A stretch of DNA of 64,000 nt from assembly GCF_021869535.1 (NCBI RefSeq), contig NW_026262712.1, positions 107,753,640 to 107,817,639 of the forward strand, given 5' to 3'. The DNA is from Mytilus californianus. Lineage: Eukaryota > Mollusca > Bivalvia > Mytilida > Mytilidae. Both the position numbers and the translations under genes were made by a program. The notes under the pieces were generated by a model. The model did no database searches. It saw nothing but the letters and a program-made list of their open reading frames with translations, and was not told the origin of the DNA. Below, in pieces: positions 31,745-42,250 of the stretch (its first letter is position 1; every line of letters begins with the position of its first letter).

Positions 31745-32020
31745 TTCGAATGTTTTCCTCAGGTTGTAGGTACCAGTTTTGGTGTACTAGAATATGTGTC
31801 CCACACAGAAATGTTGTTATAGTTAAGTAATGAAGAATTTTATTGCATACACAGATTGGGGATTTCCTTTACATGTGGGACCAATCAGAAGTCAAAATTG
31901 GGTCTCTTCTCTTGATTTCATCCAATCAAAGTAGGTAAAAAATTCAGTTTTATGTGAACAAAATATCTTGAGAGTTTGGTGGTAAGGCTAGGTGCGGATA
32001 AGGCTCTAATTCATTGGATA
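31745..32020 (+). repeat. Direct repeat, copy 1 (copy 2 at 33485-33830)
   Basis: Shared in order: CAGTTTTGGTGTAC, TTGTTATAGTTAAGTAATGA, GCATACACAGATTGGGGATT, GGACCAATCAGA, AAGGCTCTAATTCATTG. Copy 2 has ~80 extra bases after GTAATGAAG. The pair lies inside the interval between the 650-bp direct repeats. 32021-32940 shows no gene. Confidence 0.8.
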
Positions 32021-32949
32021 CTATTTATCTCTTTAAATTTGTGTAGCAGGATTCTGAAGGTGAGGATTAGATTTGTATCAGGGCATCACATTTTTTTTGC
32101 CTTACTTGCAATGCATTTATAAATTTTAAAATCTCCATGCTGGACAGAGACCCAAATTCACAGGTTTTCTATATATTCACGTAAGCACGCACACATCTTA
32201 GTTACCCGAACAATACATTGTATTTGCATATTAGCTTTAATGCTTTTTCAGGAATATTAAATCATAAATCCATGAAATTCTAAAGATTTATTATAAAATA
32301 ACTGGTTTCTGCCACCTTAAGGATAAACCTGATTTTGTATATGATCAAATGTGCTTTTGTAGGAGTTCTACAGGTGTGTGATGTTATATTTCTTTTATTC
32401 ACAGCCAATGTATAGGCCTGTTTGCAAGCATATAGTTTTTTCATAGATTTAAAGAATTATCAAATATCAAGATAGATAACTCTGTATCCCATGACAAACA
32501 ATGACATTCAATTGATAAGTGTTAAAATGATTATGTTCACCATAGAATGATTTATAATCATAAAACATAAAGAAGAAGCATTTGCAAAGAGTAAAATAAG
32601 TAATATAAGTCTCAGCATAATACTAGAAAAGCTGATTATACTGTTTATTACCTGTTTAAATGATTAATTTCACATGACTTGAACATTGTTTTTTTTACTT
32701 TTTTACTCTGAAAATATGAATTCTTCTTTTTTTATAGGTCTACTACAAAGTTAATGCTGTAGGAACGGCCAAAGAAATATAAAAACTGGTCTGTCCCATC
32801 AGGAATAGTGTGACAATTCTAAAATTTCATCATGCGGCCTACACAGCAGTCTCTTATGTGGAGAAGAGATGAGAGTGATTGCGAATAAATGTACACTTAG
32901 TTTAGTGCATCATGGATCGGCAAAGTGATACCAACGAAATTAATTTATT

Positions 32950-33062
32950 CATAACTAGATATAGGAAGATGTGGTATGAGTGCCAATGAGACAACTCTCC
33001 ATCCAAGTTACAATTTATAAAAGTAAACCATTATAGGTCAAGGTACGGCCTTCAACATAAGC
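32950..33062 (-). mobile_element. LINE-like 3' tail, short truncated copy
   Basis: It begins with the antisense of the shared 3' end (GATGTGGTATGAGTGCCAAT, GAGACAACTCTCCATCC) and is cut after about 110 bp. A one-sided, variable truncation against a constant 3' end is typical of target-primed reverse transcription. Confidence 0.75.
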
Positions 33063-33839
33063 TATTTTAAGTACTGCAGTCGACAGAACAATGAAAGTCA
33101 CAAGATTAAAGCTTATTTAATACTTCGAACAATAGAAAAATACTTCCCGAGATCAGCTGTAAAATGGTTTTATATCACGCATATAACAATAAACTCAAGT
33201 ATTTTTGAGGTCTGTTGGATAAATCATTCATACACTTTATCAAAAAACTCATATGATAGACTTTTTTGAATTTGAACACAATCATTTTAAATTTGTTTTA
33301 TATGTTCAAAACAGCTTGACGACAATTGACAAAAATATTGCTTTGATAAATTTGGTCTAACCAAGTCTATGTATGATTTTTTTTATGATGTAACCAATTG
33401 CACTGTATGCATTTTTAATAGTAAATGACTGCAGAACTCTAACAGACTAAAAATTAAAATATATTCTTTTCAATAAGTGGCTAAAGGTGGCAAGTATCAG
33501 TTTTGGTGTACCAGAACATGTGTCTCGCGCAGAAATTTTGTTATAGTTAAGTAATGAAGTATAGAATTGCATCATGTGGACTGAAAAAAAACCCCAAATG
33601 AATGTAAATTGTAGGCTATTGTACTACATTAGTAAGTAGTTGCATACACAGATTGGGGATTTCCTTCACACATGGGACCAATCAGATGTAAAAATTGGGG
33701 TCTCCTCTCTTGATTTCCTCCAATCAAAGTAGGGAAAAAATTCAGTTTTATGTAAAAAAAAAATCTTGAGATTTTGATGGTAAGGAGAAGTGCGGACAAG
33801 GCTCTAATTCATTGAATAAATTTGATTAAAAGTCTTCCC

Positions 33840-34490
33840 TGCCATTATGCCAATCAATGGGGGATTAAGTGGAAAACTGTTTAATATTTAGGTCCAGCAA
33901 CTGGTATTACAGAATTCACTAGCTTATTCCAAGATTTTTAAAAAAATTTAAGCAGGCAGGTTTTAGAAATATTTTTGAAAGTTTGGAATGTTTTATAATA
34001 TCTTTCTACTGTCCTTGACTATCTATATTAAATACTATAAATCCTGATAGTATTTCAGCACTGTCTCTAATTTTCTTTGTAATTGAAAGTTGAGACCTGC
34101 CAGTTCAACTTCTTTTGAGAACCATTGTTCATGTTGCTGTTGTTGTAGCTCCTTTTCATTAAATGACGATGGATAGTTGTCTCATTACACAGCAGCTCCT
34201 TGTTTATTATTTTAATATTAAATTGACTTTTGTAGTCGTTTTGGTTGGTAGAAAAGATTAGTATGATGCTTATTCTTGATCTGAAAACTGACAACTTTAA
34301 TTCCAAAGGGTGTAAATGTAAAGTAATATCAAGACTTTAAGAATTAAAATCTATATGAAAACCTTATTAGACTTGAGCAAAACATCCATCTAGGTAACAA
34401 CAAATAATTTGAGCTGACCATTCACAATAGAGAAGCTTGCATGTAAGGTGAAATATATTCCGTTTTTACTAGCATTATGTACCAATGTAT
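33840..34490 (+). repeat. ~650-bp direct repeat, copy 2
   Basis: See 30600-31255 for the shared landmarks. This copy leads directly into the GPCR 5' flank at 34490-35745. A relic of the Gln-rich frame is on the minus strand at about 34070-34180. Confidence 0.8.
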
Positions 34491-35745
34491 TTAATGAATC
34501 TTCACCACCATGTTAATTTGCATATGTAGAAGTGGCATTCGACTTTGGAATTTTCAAAATGGCTGCCGTGTAGTGGCAATTGGCGGGGTGACATCCGCTA
34601 TTGCTTGCAATGGTAATTCAAGTTCTAATTGTTGTTGCATAACTTTTAGATATTGTATGCTTTCACTTGTCTGTGTAGTATTGTTACTGTTAACAATATG
34701 AACACTTTATTGACCAGAAGTATTCAACAAACAGCTGTTGCTACTTTTGCCAACAATCAAAAGCAGCAAACACATTTTGACTCAGCTTTCAAGATTAAAT
34801 GCCATATTATTTTTCTTTGTTCACATTAATCAACTTGTTGATAGCTGGACTGTGCAGAATGTATTCATCATTAGAATACAGGGGTTGACTGAGGTAAAGC
34901 AATGTGTTCACCCCATGGTTTTCTTCCGACCGACAATGAAACCCTTGCCAAAGTGGGGCCTCCATTTGGCTGTACGTGATGTATACAATTGCAGCCACGT
35001 CCGGTCAGAATTGGGACATTAATTCCGATGCCTCGCGTAGAGGTAGTACTACGCTCTTTACACGCTAGGAAACGTTGCAACAACTCTTTGGGGGTCTGTA
35101 GGTTGCCAGTTGCAAGGCTAAATTTCTATCCCTATCCAATATACACTCATTTCTTAGTGGTATTCCACAATTCCCGCCAATCATATCGATAAACTCCCTA
35201 TTGCAGAGCCTACCTATTGTGTTTATTGTTAATTTGTTCTCGTCCTGAACATGTATAAGATATTTTCCACTAGGCGTAAAGCAAACAACAATCAATCAAT
35301 CTTCACATGATAGAAAAAGTCAATACGCATAATCAGGAGACATTTTTTTCTAAGTATGATATTACCAGAACAGTACAATTTTCATCTTCACAATGTTGCT
35401 TCCAAAATCAGATTGTAATAAAATGAGTTTTTAAGGAAATTTCCTACAAAATAACACAAATTTACAGAAACATAATGATTATCTTTGGCTGATACCTGCT
35501 TGAAAAAAACGCAAAATTTGAAAATAACGGAACATACACCTACTTATACCAACATACAAAAACAATGTATGCATAATTTAACAAATCTTCCACATGTGAC
35601 ATCTGCCGATGTATAATAAGTAAAGGGTATGCGGAAAACATAACTTAAAAGATATTCTAGGAAAGGCAGTAAAGTAATATTGAAAACAAATATAATCGTA
35701 TATCTTTTCACAGTTTTATTCTTACATAGAGACGTAAATAATAGT
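34491..35745 (+). repeat. 5' flank of GPCR paralogue 2
   Basis: Matches 17930-18560 (direct) and 19592-20340 (inverted). It includes a decayed minus-strand frame at 34871-35295 (ALQLATYRPPK; NVPILTGRG). The last ~230 bp match 23700-23921 upstream of paralogue 1, including TTTTATTCT...GACGTAAATAATAGTATG. No promoter motif stands out. Confidence 0.7.
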
Positions 35746-36936
35746 ATGGCGAATAACACTGATTATGTTCAGGTTCTTTGGGAGCTGAAATACTCCGATC
35801 TCGCTTTAAGCAGTACCATTCTAATAATAATCGGATGTATCGTTGGAATCATAGGGAATGGTTCAGTTATAATATGTTACTTCTTTCGGATTCAAGAAAG
35901 AGGAGAGCGTTATTTTATTCCGGTGTTGGCAGTCGTAGACTTAGTTGCTTGTATAACAAGTTCTATCTTCTACGTGATGGATAATACATTTTTCTTCAGT
36001 TATCCCCATGATTTGATGTGTCGTATTCTGACATTTTTGCAGCTACTTGTACCAGCGACTTCGGCAAGTTTATTAGTCATAATTAGTGTTCAAAGATATC
36101 TTTTAGTTTGCAAACCTCACGTACCAAAGATGACATTACGTTTGAAAAGGATTTCAATTGGTGTCGCATGCTTGTTTACTTTATCTTACTCTGCACCGAT
36201 GCTTGCGATATCTGGAATTAAAACATCAAATGAAACGTTTCAGAATCATACAATACAAATTACAGTCTGTAAATTTTCAACAGCAGAAACTTCAGCTAAG
36301 ATAACAGTGTACTTCGGTTTTCTTCTTTTGTTAACGATTATCAGTACTCTGATAACCATAGGTTTGTTCATACCAGTTTTGAAGACGATAAAACTCTCCC
36401 TTCTTGGGAAATTCAGAAATTGGCGTAAGTCAAGTAAACACAGGAAAAAACCACCTAATACTGATTCGGCGTCAACAAAAGATATAGAACTGGGGAAATA
36501 CGTAGGAAAAAATCCTGAAATTCAGATCCTTGAAAAATCAAGCTCAAATCCAAGTATTGATACATCCTCTACTTTGAGAGGTGATATTAATAAACCAGTA
36601 AATACTTTAACAACCGAGGACAGTGAAAGAATAAAAAAGGAAAAGGCAACAAGAAGAATAACAATTATGTTTTTTGTCATCATTGTTGCTTATGTTTTAT
36701 CTTATATTCCTGCGTTAATCATTTTAATTTTAGTATATGCTGTTGGTGATCTCAATAATTTTATTTCTATATCCAGAGAGGCAGCATTTGTTTGTACTTA
36801 CCTTGCTCGTTTTGTGTTTCTAAACCATATTGTCAATCCCTTTATATACAGTTACTTCGATGAGAAGTTTAGAACAGAATTGAGAAAGTTATTTACACAG
36901 GTAAATGAATACTGGATGGTACAAAATGATAAATAA
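35746..36936 (+). CDS. Class A (rhodopsin-like) GPCR, intronless, paralogue 2
   Basis: Single exon, 396 residues, collinear with the receptor at 23922 at about 90% or more by eye. I start at ATG 35746 (MANNTDYVQV), which matches the paralogue. An upstream in-frame ATG at 35680 would add 22 hydrophobic residues, but paralogue 1 has no equivalent. Same landmarks: GN in TM1, LAVVD in TM2, Cys at the top of TM3, QRY for DRY, two N-glycosylation sites and a Cys in loop 2, SYIP in TM6, NPFIY in TM7. Differences cluster in loop 3, which has a more basic insert (NWRKSSKHRKKPPN) and lost a Leu-Asp-Ala segment, and in the tail (TQVNEYWM against TQVKTYWM). Loss or gain of an Asn before FISIS lies in the TM6-TM7 loop. 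The frame is intact, so both copies are probably functional. Confidence 0.93.
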   Translation: MANNTDYVQVLWELKYSDLALSSTILIIIGCIVGIIGNGSVIICYFFRIQERGERYFIPVLAVVDLVACITSSIFYVMDNTFFFSYPHDLMCRILTFLQLLVPATSASLLVIISVQRYLLVCKPHVPKMTLRLKRISIGVACLFTLSYSAPMLAISGIKTSNETFQNHTIQITVCKFSTAETSAKITVYFGFLLLLTIISTLITIGLFIPVLKTIKLSLLGKFRNWRKSSKHRKKPPNTDSASTKDIELGKYVGKNPEIQILEKSSSNPSIDTSSTLRGDINKPVNTLTTEDSERIKKEKATRRITIMFFVIIVAYVLSYIPALIILILVYAVGDLNNFISISREAAFVCTYLARFVFLNHIVNPFIYSYFDEKFRTELRKLFTQVNEYWMVQNDK

Positions 36937-38675
36937 AGTGTAAAGGCACAGTTGGATTGAGAAATTGTGTTGATTTATTCAATCATAAACACGTTAACTA
37001 GATTTCAAGAGACTCAATTTCACTGCCTATTTTGGTTGAGGCATTTTGACTGATTTTAATATAATAACCTTCTTACTGTCAACGTTAACGGTAAACTCTT
37101 TTCATGTTGCAATAAATGGAACCTTTCAAATAATAAAAATGTAGATGTAAATATTGCTGAGAGAGATGTGTCAAACACAGTTTATTCGAGTATCCGAGAA
37201 TTTGCCATCGAGTGTTCGGTCTTCAGAGCGAGTACTTGTCAGGAATATGGTTGGTCACTTAAAAGAAAATGGTTAAATTAAGATTACTTTGCTAATTTTA
37301 TGAAATTCAGTAACATAACAATTACTCCTAAATTCAAATGTAATCGATTACATTTAATGGATTACTTTTTTTTTAAAGTACATAAAAACGAAAGAAAAAA
37401 AACCCGCTAATTTGTGTGAAAAGTTGTGTTTTTAATATTTTTAATATATATATAGTATATATGTTATTAAGACCTTAAATCAGGAGCAGTGTAATATTAG
37501 TATTGTTTGATAGCATAAGAAAATGGCATTTCTCTATCAAAGAAATAACATTGTTTTTAAATTATGAATATTTAGCAAATAGGGACTTTTTAATGATCTA
37601 GTATCTTTATTGTCTGTGGAGACATACTTGACGTTTTCATATGTATTTACAGGTGCTAATCCCATTTTCAAACTCAAATTTTATGACAACCAATAGGTGA
37701 GTGTGGGTAATAAAAGTAAATCATATCAACGATAATCAATAAAGTTATATGTAATTTATTTTCATCATGTACATGTTTGCATGAAAATTTTAATATTTCG
37801 TATTTAGAAAACATATATTCAACTTTTTATAGAACACAAAATTCATAAAAAATGTTAAACCAAAAAAAAAAAGGTTCTAAATTCCATTACTTTTTAAGTG
37901 GGGTCATTTATGTCAATCATCAAAGTCAAAAATGGAATTAACTCCCCCCAAAATATGTGCTTTGCTGTTAAATGTCCAGGAAGTTATGACAAAATATTGT
38001 GTTAACTAAAATTGACGTTGTTATCAAAAGTTGTCCTTCAGGAAACACAAAATATTCTCAGTGCAGATATTTTATATTACAAGAACTCAATCTCAAAATG
38101 AAACATTTGGACTAGTCAATTCATTAAGTGTACTGTTGTCAAAATAGATCACACAATTTCACTGCACATGTCTTAAGCGTGGTTATACTGATTTATACTG
38201 GTTATACTGTTGCAGGGGATGAAATCTACTCCAATTCGTTACATCCACATTTCCAATGGTAGTCTTAACTTCATGTAGACTCCCGCTCTACCTTGGATAA
38301 CCTATTTATTATTAATTTGTTCTCTCTGTTTGGTTCTGAATATGCACGAACTGTTTGCCACTGTACTTTAAAGCAACAATCAATCAATCACTCAATCAAT
38401 CAATCTGAGGGATGCAAAATAATCGTAAATGATCAATTGCAGTGATATATGAAATATTTCACCGTCAGCTGTGATGTGTATCACTATTATGTATATATTG
38501 TATTGTAATGTGACAACTATTATGTATATATGATATTGTAATCATTCTTAAATATAATTACCTTTTCAGCTTATTTTTTTCCTTAAGCCTGTATTTACCA
38601 GTACAAAAATAACGTTAACATACCACATTATTATTAAGACGAGAATTCGTATAATTCAAATTAATAAATAAGAAT
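36937..38675 (+). repeat. 3' flank of GPCR paralogue 2
   Basis: Matches 25101-27280 but lacks the inverted interspersed-repeat pair found at 25968-26700. No gene. Confidence 0.75.
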
Positions 38676-39335
38676 TATAATATGACGTTCCTCAAACGCT
38701 TTAAGTACACACCCGTGGTAAAATATGAATATATTGATATGTCAGCTGATCCTCAACGTCTTGTATTGTTTAGGCTGTTCCAATCTTACTCCCGCGTCGT
38801 TTGCTTTTTATGAATGAATTACCTGAGATTAGATGTGTAAACGACGTCATTGAACGATGACGTAAGGATATAAGCATTCTACGGGAAAATGCACGAATTT
38901 GAAACTGATAGTCGCCAAAACATGAAAACATAAGAGACAATGATAAGTATTTGTTGAAAGTCCATTTTCTTAAATAAATGTAAGATAATCAATCAATTTC
39001 GTCGAAACCTGTCTTAGTATGTTATTGTAAATCATTTAAGCATGTCAGTTATTCAGTTTTCTTCGTATTTTACGTCAATATTAATAGTGTGTTCAATCAC
39101 GGGAACAGCAAACATTTCCCTTCATCTAGAGCGCTTCGAAACAAAAGAATTGCTGTCTTTGTCCTATTATAATAGAAATAATTCATTGGGGATTGAATCT
39201 ATATTGATTTTATCACGTGTTGGCCCTTTATGCAAAATATTTTACCAAGAGCGATAGCGAGGGGTAAAATATCAGCATAAAGGGATAACCCGTGGTAAAA
39301 TCGATATAAATTCAAGCTCCCATGAATTATTTCTT
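38676..39335. mobile_element. Insertion relative to paralogous block, contains a foldback
   Basis: The paralogous site at about 27280 runs straight through (AATAAACAAGAAACAAACTG), whereas here ~660 bp intervene. The ends are weakly inverted (AATAAGAATTATAAT and ATGAATTATTTCTTA). Inside, 39194-39313 is a foldback with a GAGCGATAGCGAGG centre and arms of about 50 nt (GTGTTGGCCCTTTATG with CATAAAGGGATAACC). Confidence 0.65.
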
Positions 39336-39439
39336 AAACAATCTGCAATAATGGTTAAGGTACACTCATTGCAAAAAATGTCATAACAAACCGTAATTTG
39401 TAACGGTGCAGAAACAAGAGATCTTTTACGATACCTTAA

Positions 39440-39850
39440 GTATTTTTATTTATTATATACTTAGTACTAAATACATGATAAACTGTATGTGTAGTACAAT
39501 TAATGGCAATCGTGCTGTATCAAGCATCCGTGATGATATCGATATCAGTCACGGTTGCAAAAGCTTTATCAAACCCCTAAACTCTATGACGTCACGTCAT
39601 CGATATCAGTCACGGTTGTAAAGGCTTTATCAAACCACTAATCTGAATTACACTATCTCACGTGAAAAAAAACCCATCTACTTGAAGTATATAATAAAGT
39701 GTATATGATATGGCTTATTAATATCACACCCCGTATCAACCCTCAACCAATATAATCCCTCGAGCAGAGCTCTTGGGATTATATTAGTGTCTCGGATTGA
39801 TACGAGTGTGATATTGAAAAAGCCATATGATATTCTCTATGTATCAAATT
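39440..39850. mobile_element. Second copy of the TGACGTCA/foldback element
   Basis: Matches 6835-7290, including GTGATGATATCGATATCAG, TATGACGTCACGTCATCG and the foldback 39704-39832 with centre TCGAGCAGAGCTCT. The paralogous block at 27390 lacks it. It is followed by a poly-A tract (39858-39880). Confidence 0.8.
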
Positions 39851-39880
39851 GCTTTACAAAAAAAAAAAAAAAAAAAAAAT

Positions 39881-40690
39881 AACAAAACATACCAATAGTG
39901 TTTCAAACTGTAGATAAACAATTTCAAAATATAAACATAACGATTAAAACATATATCAATAATTTTATTATTACAAAAAGGATTTTAAAAAGCCGTTTTC
40001 TTAAATTGTTCACTAAACTAATGATTTTAACATCAAAAGCTTGTAAGATACCATTTTATTTGGAGACTTTCTGAAAAGGCATAACAAATGGTCAATTAAC
40101 TCATTGCAAGAAAAAAGTCTGTTACAAGTCGCATTCGGTAATAACACAATTGAGGAAAATAAAACAAGGATTGTAGCTACAAGTGGAACATATCAGTTCT
40201 CATCTGAGTCATAGATATTCCATTGGGTTCATCCAAATCATTATTACGTCAGAAAGATGAAAATTGCTTCAACAATAAACACCTATATTTGTAAAACCTT
40301 GTTTCAAGTTTGACAATTTTATGATATCTATATTTTTGTATAAAAGCATTTAAGTGATGAAAATTTTATTTGTCTCATTAAAATCCGAGTAGTTACTGCA
40401 TTGCAGTACAAAACATATCGAAGCAGCTGAAATATACCCTCCATTAGAAAAAAAAAAAGAACAGAAGGAAAATGAGATTTGCTTTGGCTCCTTTGGTATC
40501 TTATAAGGTATGAATTATCTTTCAATAAGAAATTTGGACGCATATGGGTGAGAATGGGGATTAAAACATGTATTCAATTTTAAGTTTTCATATAAATTAT
40601 CTTAATTACAAAAAAATAATTTACAGACCACAATGTTTAAAGTCCTGGCATGCATTAATTCCATAAATATATCCTCCATAACTAGAAATT
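39881..40690 (+). repeat. GPCR 3'-side block, copy C
   Basis: 39885-40270 matches 27430-28060. The match is interrupted at about 40280 and resumes at 42260. No gene. Confidence 0.6.
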
Positions 40691-41081
40691 GAAGAAACAA
40701 CAGACACGGCTTCCTCCTCCTCATTTGCAGACTTATACCTCGAATTTGACATAAGCGGTCATCTAAGTACCAGAATCTATGACAAATGAGATTTTTTTTT
40801 ATTTTGAAATTATAAATTTCCCCCTCCTTAGCAGCAATATACCAACTTCACCTGCATATGGGATATGCATTTCCCAACTCATTCGGTATTCAAGAGCTTG
40901 CAGCTGCTACTCAGACTTGATAAAACGTGACCAGTGTCTGAGCAGAAATTTGATGAACCAGGGTTATGTCAAAGAACGTCTCGTCCTTTTTCTAAAAATG
41001 TTCATCGGAAGATACAAAGACCTTCTTGATAAATATTCCGTATCAACTTCACAATTAAAACATGATGGTCTTGAAGTATAG
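40691..41081 (+). pseudogene. Reverse-transcriptase C-terminal relic
   Basis: Upstream part in one frame reads IEETTDTASSSSFADLYLEF, then DISGHLSTRIYDK followed by TGA. After a run of T at about 40793 the sense frame shifts to EIINFPLLSSNIPTSPAYGI, then SQLIRYSRACS, SRNLMNQGY, KMFIGRYKDLLDKYSVS. This is the same protein region as in the relic at 14046-14411, from a different subfamily. One stop and one frameshift make it non-functional. The continuing sequence to about 41710 is the element's 3' non-coding tail. Confidence 0.82.
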
Positions 41082-41482
41082 ATTCTAGGTTCTGACGTTG
41101 TTTATCATCTTAATTACTTGTTATAGTGTTTTTATTTGTCTTTGTATATTTTTAACCTTTACTGTTTATTCCAATTTTGGTAATATACTTTTGATGTGGA
41201 TCGGTATTTATACATCCCGCCATATTATTATTGTGCTATGGTCAATTTTTGTATACTTGTCTTTCATTTTTGCTTATGTAATTTTTCTATAGAGTGTCTA
41301 TATGCCATTTTGTTTTTCTTTGTTGAAATAGTTATTTGGCACTCATACCACATCTTCATATATCTATTTGTTTTTATAGTGATTAAGATTATAACACAAT
41401 GTTGACTGCTGTACCCCAATTTTTGACAATTTTACCTTTTATGTCGGTTTGTTTTGCTCACACATTATTGTCAATATAATGG
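41082..41482 (+). mobile_element. 3' non-coding part of the reverse-transcriptase element
   Basis: T-rich. It includes TTTGGCACTCATACCACATC followed by TTCATATATCT at about 41335, a partial LINE-tail end. It flows without a break into the first copy of the triplicated unit. Confidence 0.55.
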
Positions 41483-42000
41483 AATTCTATGCGTCAGACA
41501 AGTGAGAGGTTTGGCTAGTATAGGGCCAGGTTCATATTACCGTTTTCTACGTAGGGAAATGCCTGTGCCAAGTCGGGAATATGACGGTTGTTTTCCATTC
41601 ATTTGATGTGTTTGGGCTTTTGATTTTGCCATTTGATCGAGGACTTTCCGTTTTGAATTTTCCTTGGAGTTCGGTATTTTTGCTATTTTACTGTTTTTCT
41701 TTTACATAAAGAAAAACCCGATTTTCAGGTTCTTACTCTACCTTGAAGATAATATGGCTAAACTTTATAAAAGCCTAACAAAGTATGATTCATCCATTCA
41801 ACAAAATACGACTTGATACCAAAACCTGTATTTGTTTAGATTTATCTAAATATACCAAATTGGCAATGAAATCGCCACTGAAGTTTGTCTTTTTTTAATT
41901 ATCTAAAGTTAAAAGTGGTCGTAGTTATTTTGTTAGACTTTGATATTATAATTTCTTATGGTTATCTTCACACAAAAATGTATTACAAAAGAGGTGGACT

Positions 42001-42250
42001 TTCCCTTTCCTTCTCTTAGTTTTCCTTTGCTCTTGTTAGATTACCTTACCTACTGTTAGTTTTGCTTTCCTACTGTTACTTTCCATTCTACTGTTAGTTA
42101 CTACTGTTAGTTTTTCTCTCCTACTGTATTTTCTATTATTAGTTGTCCTTTCTTATTGTTAGTTTATTTTCTTCTGTTAGTTTTCCTTTCCTACTATTAG
42201 TTAACCTTTCCTACTGTTAGTTTTCCTCTCCTACTGTTAGTTTTTAATTC
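42001..42250. repeat. ~20-bp pyrimidine-rich minisatellite
   Basis: Imperfect repeats of TACTGTTAGTTTTCCTTTCC. The second array lies at 46868-47165 in unit copy 2 with a different copy number; copy 3 has lost it in a deletion. Confidence 0.85.

Noticed and set aside
35680..35745. Upstream ATG giving GPCR paralogue 2 a 22-residue N-terminal extension
   Set aside because: No equivalent in paralogue 1 and the sequence is conserved as 5' flank. MANNTDY matches MTNNTDY and MVNSTDY of the other copies.
41098..41405. Hydrophobic frames after the reverse-transcriptase relic (41098-41292, 41196-41405)
   Set aside because: T-rich 3' tail of the retroelement; the apparent membrane segments come from T-rich codons.
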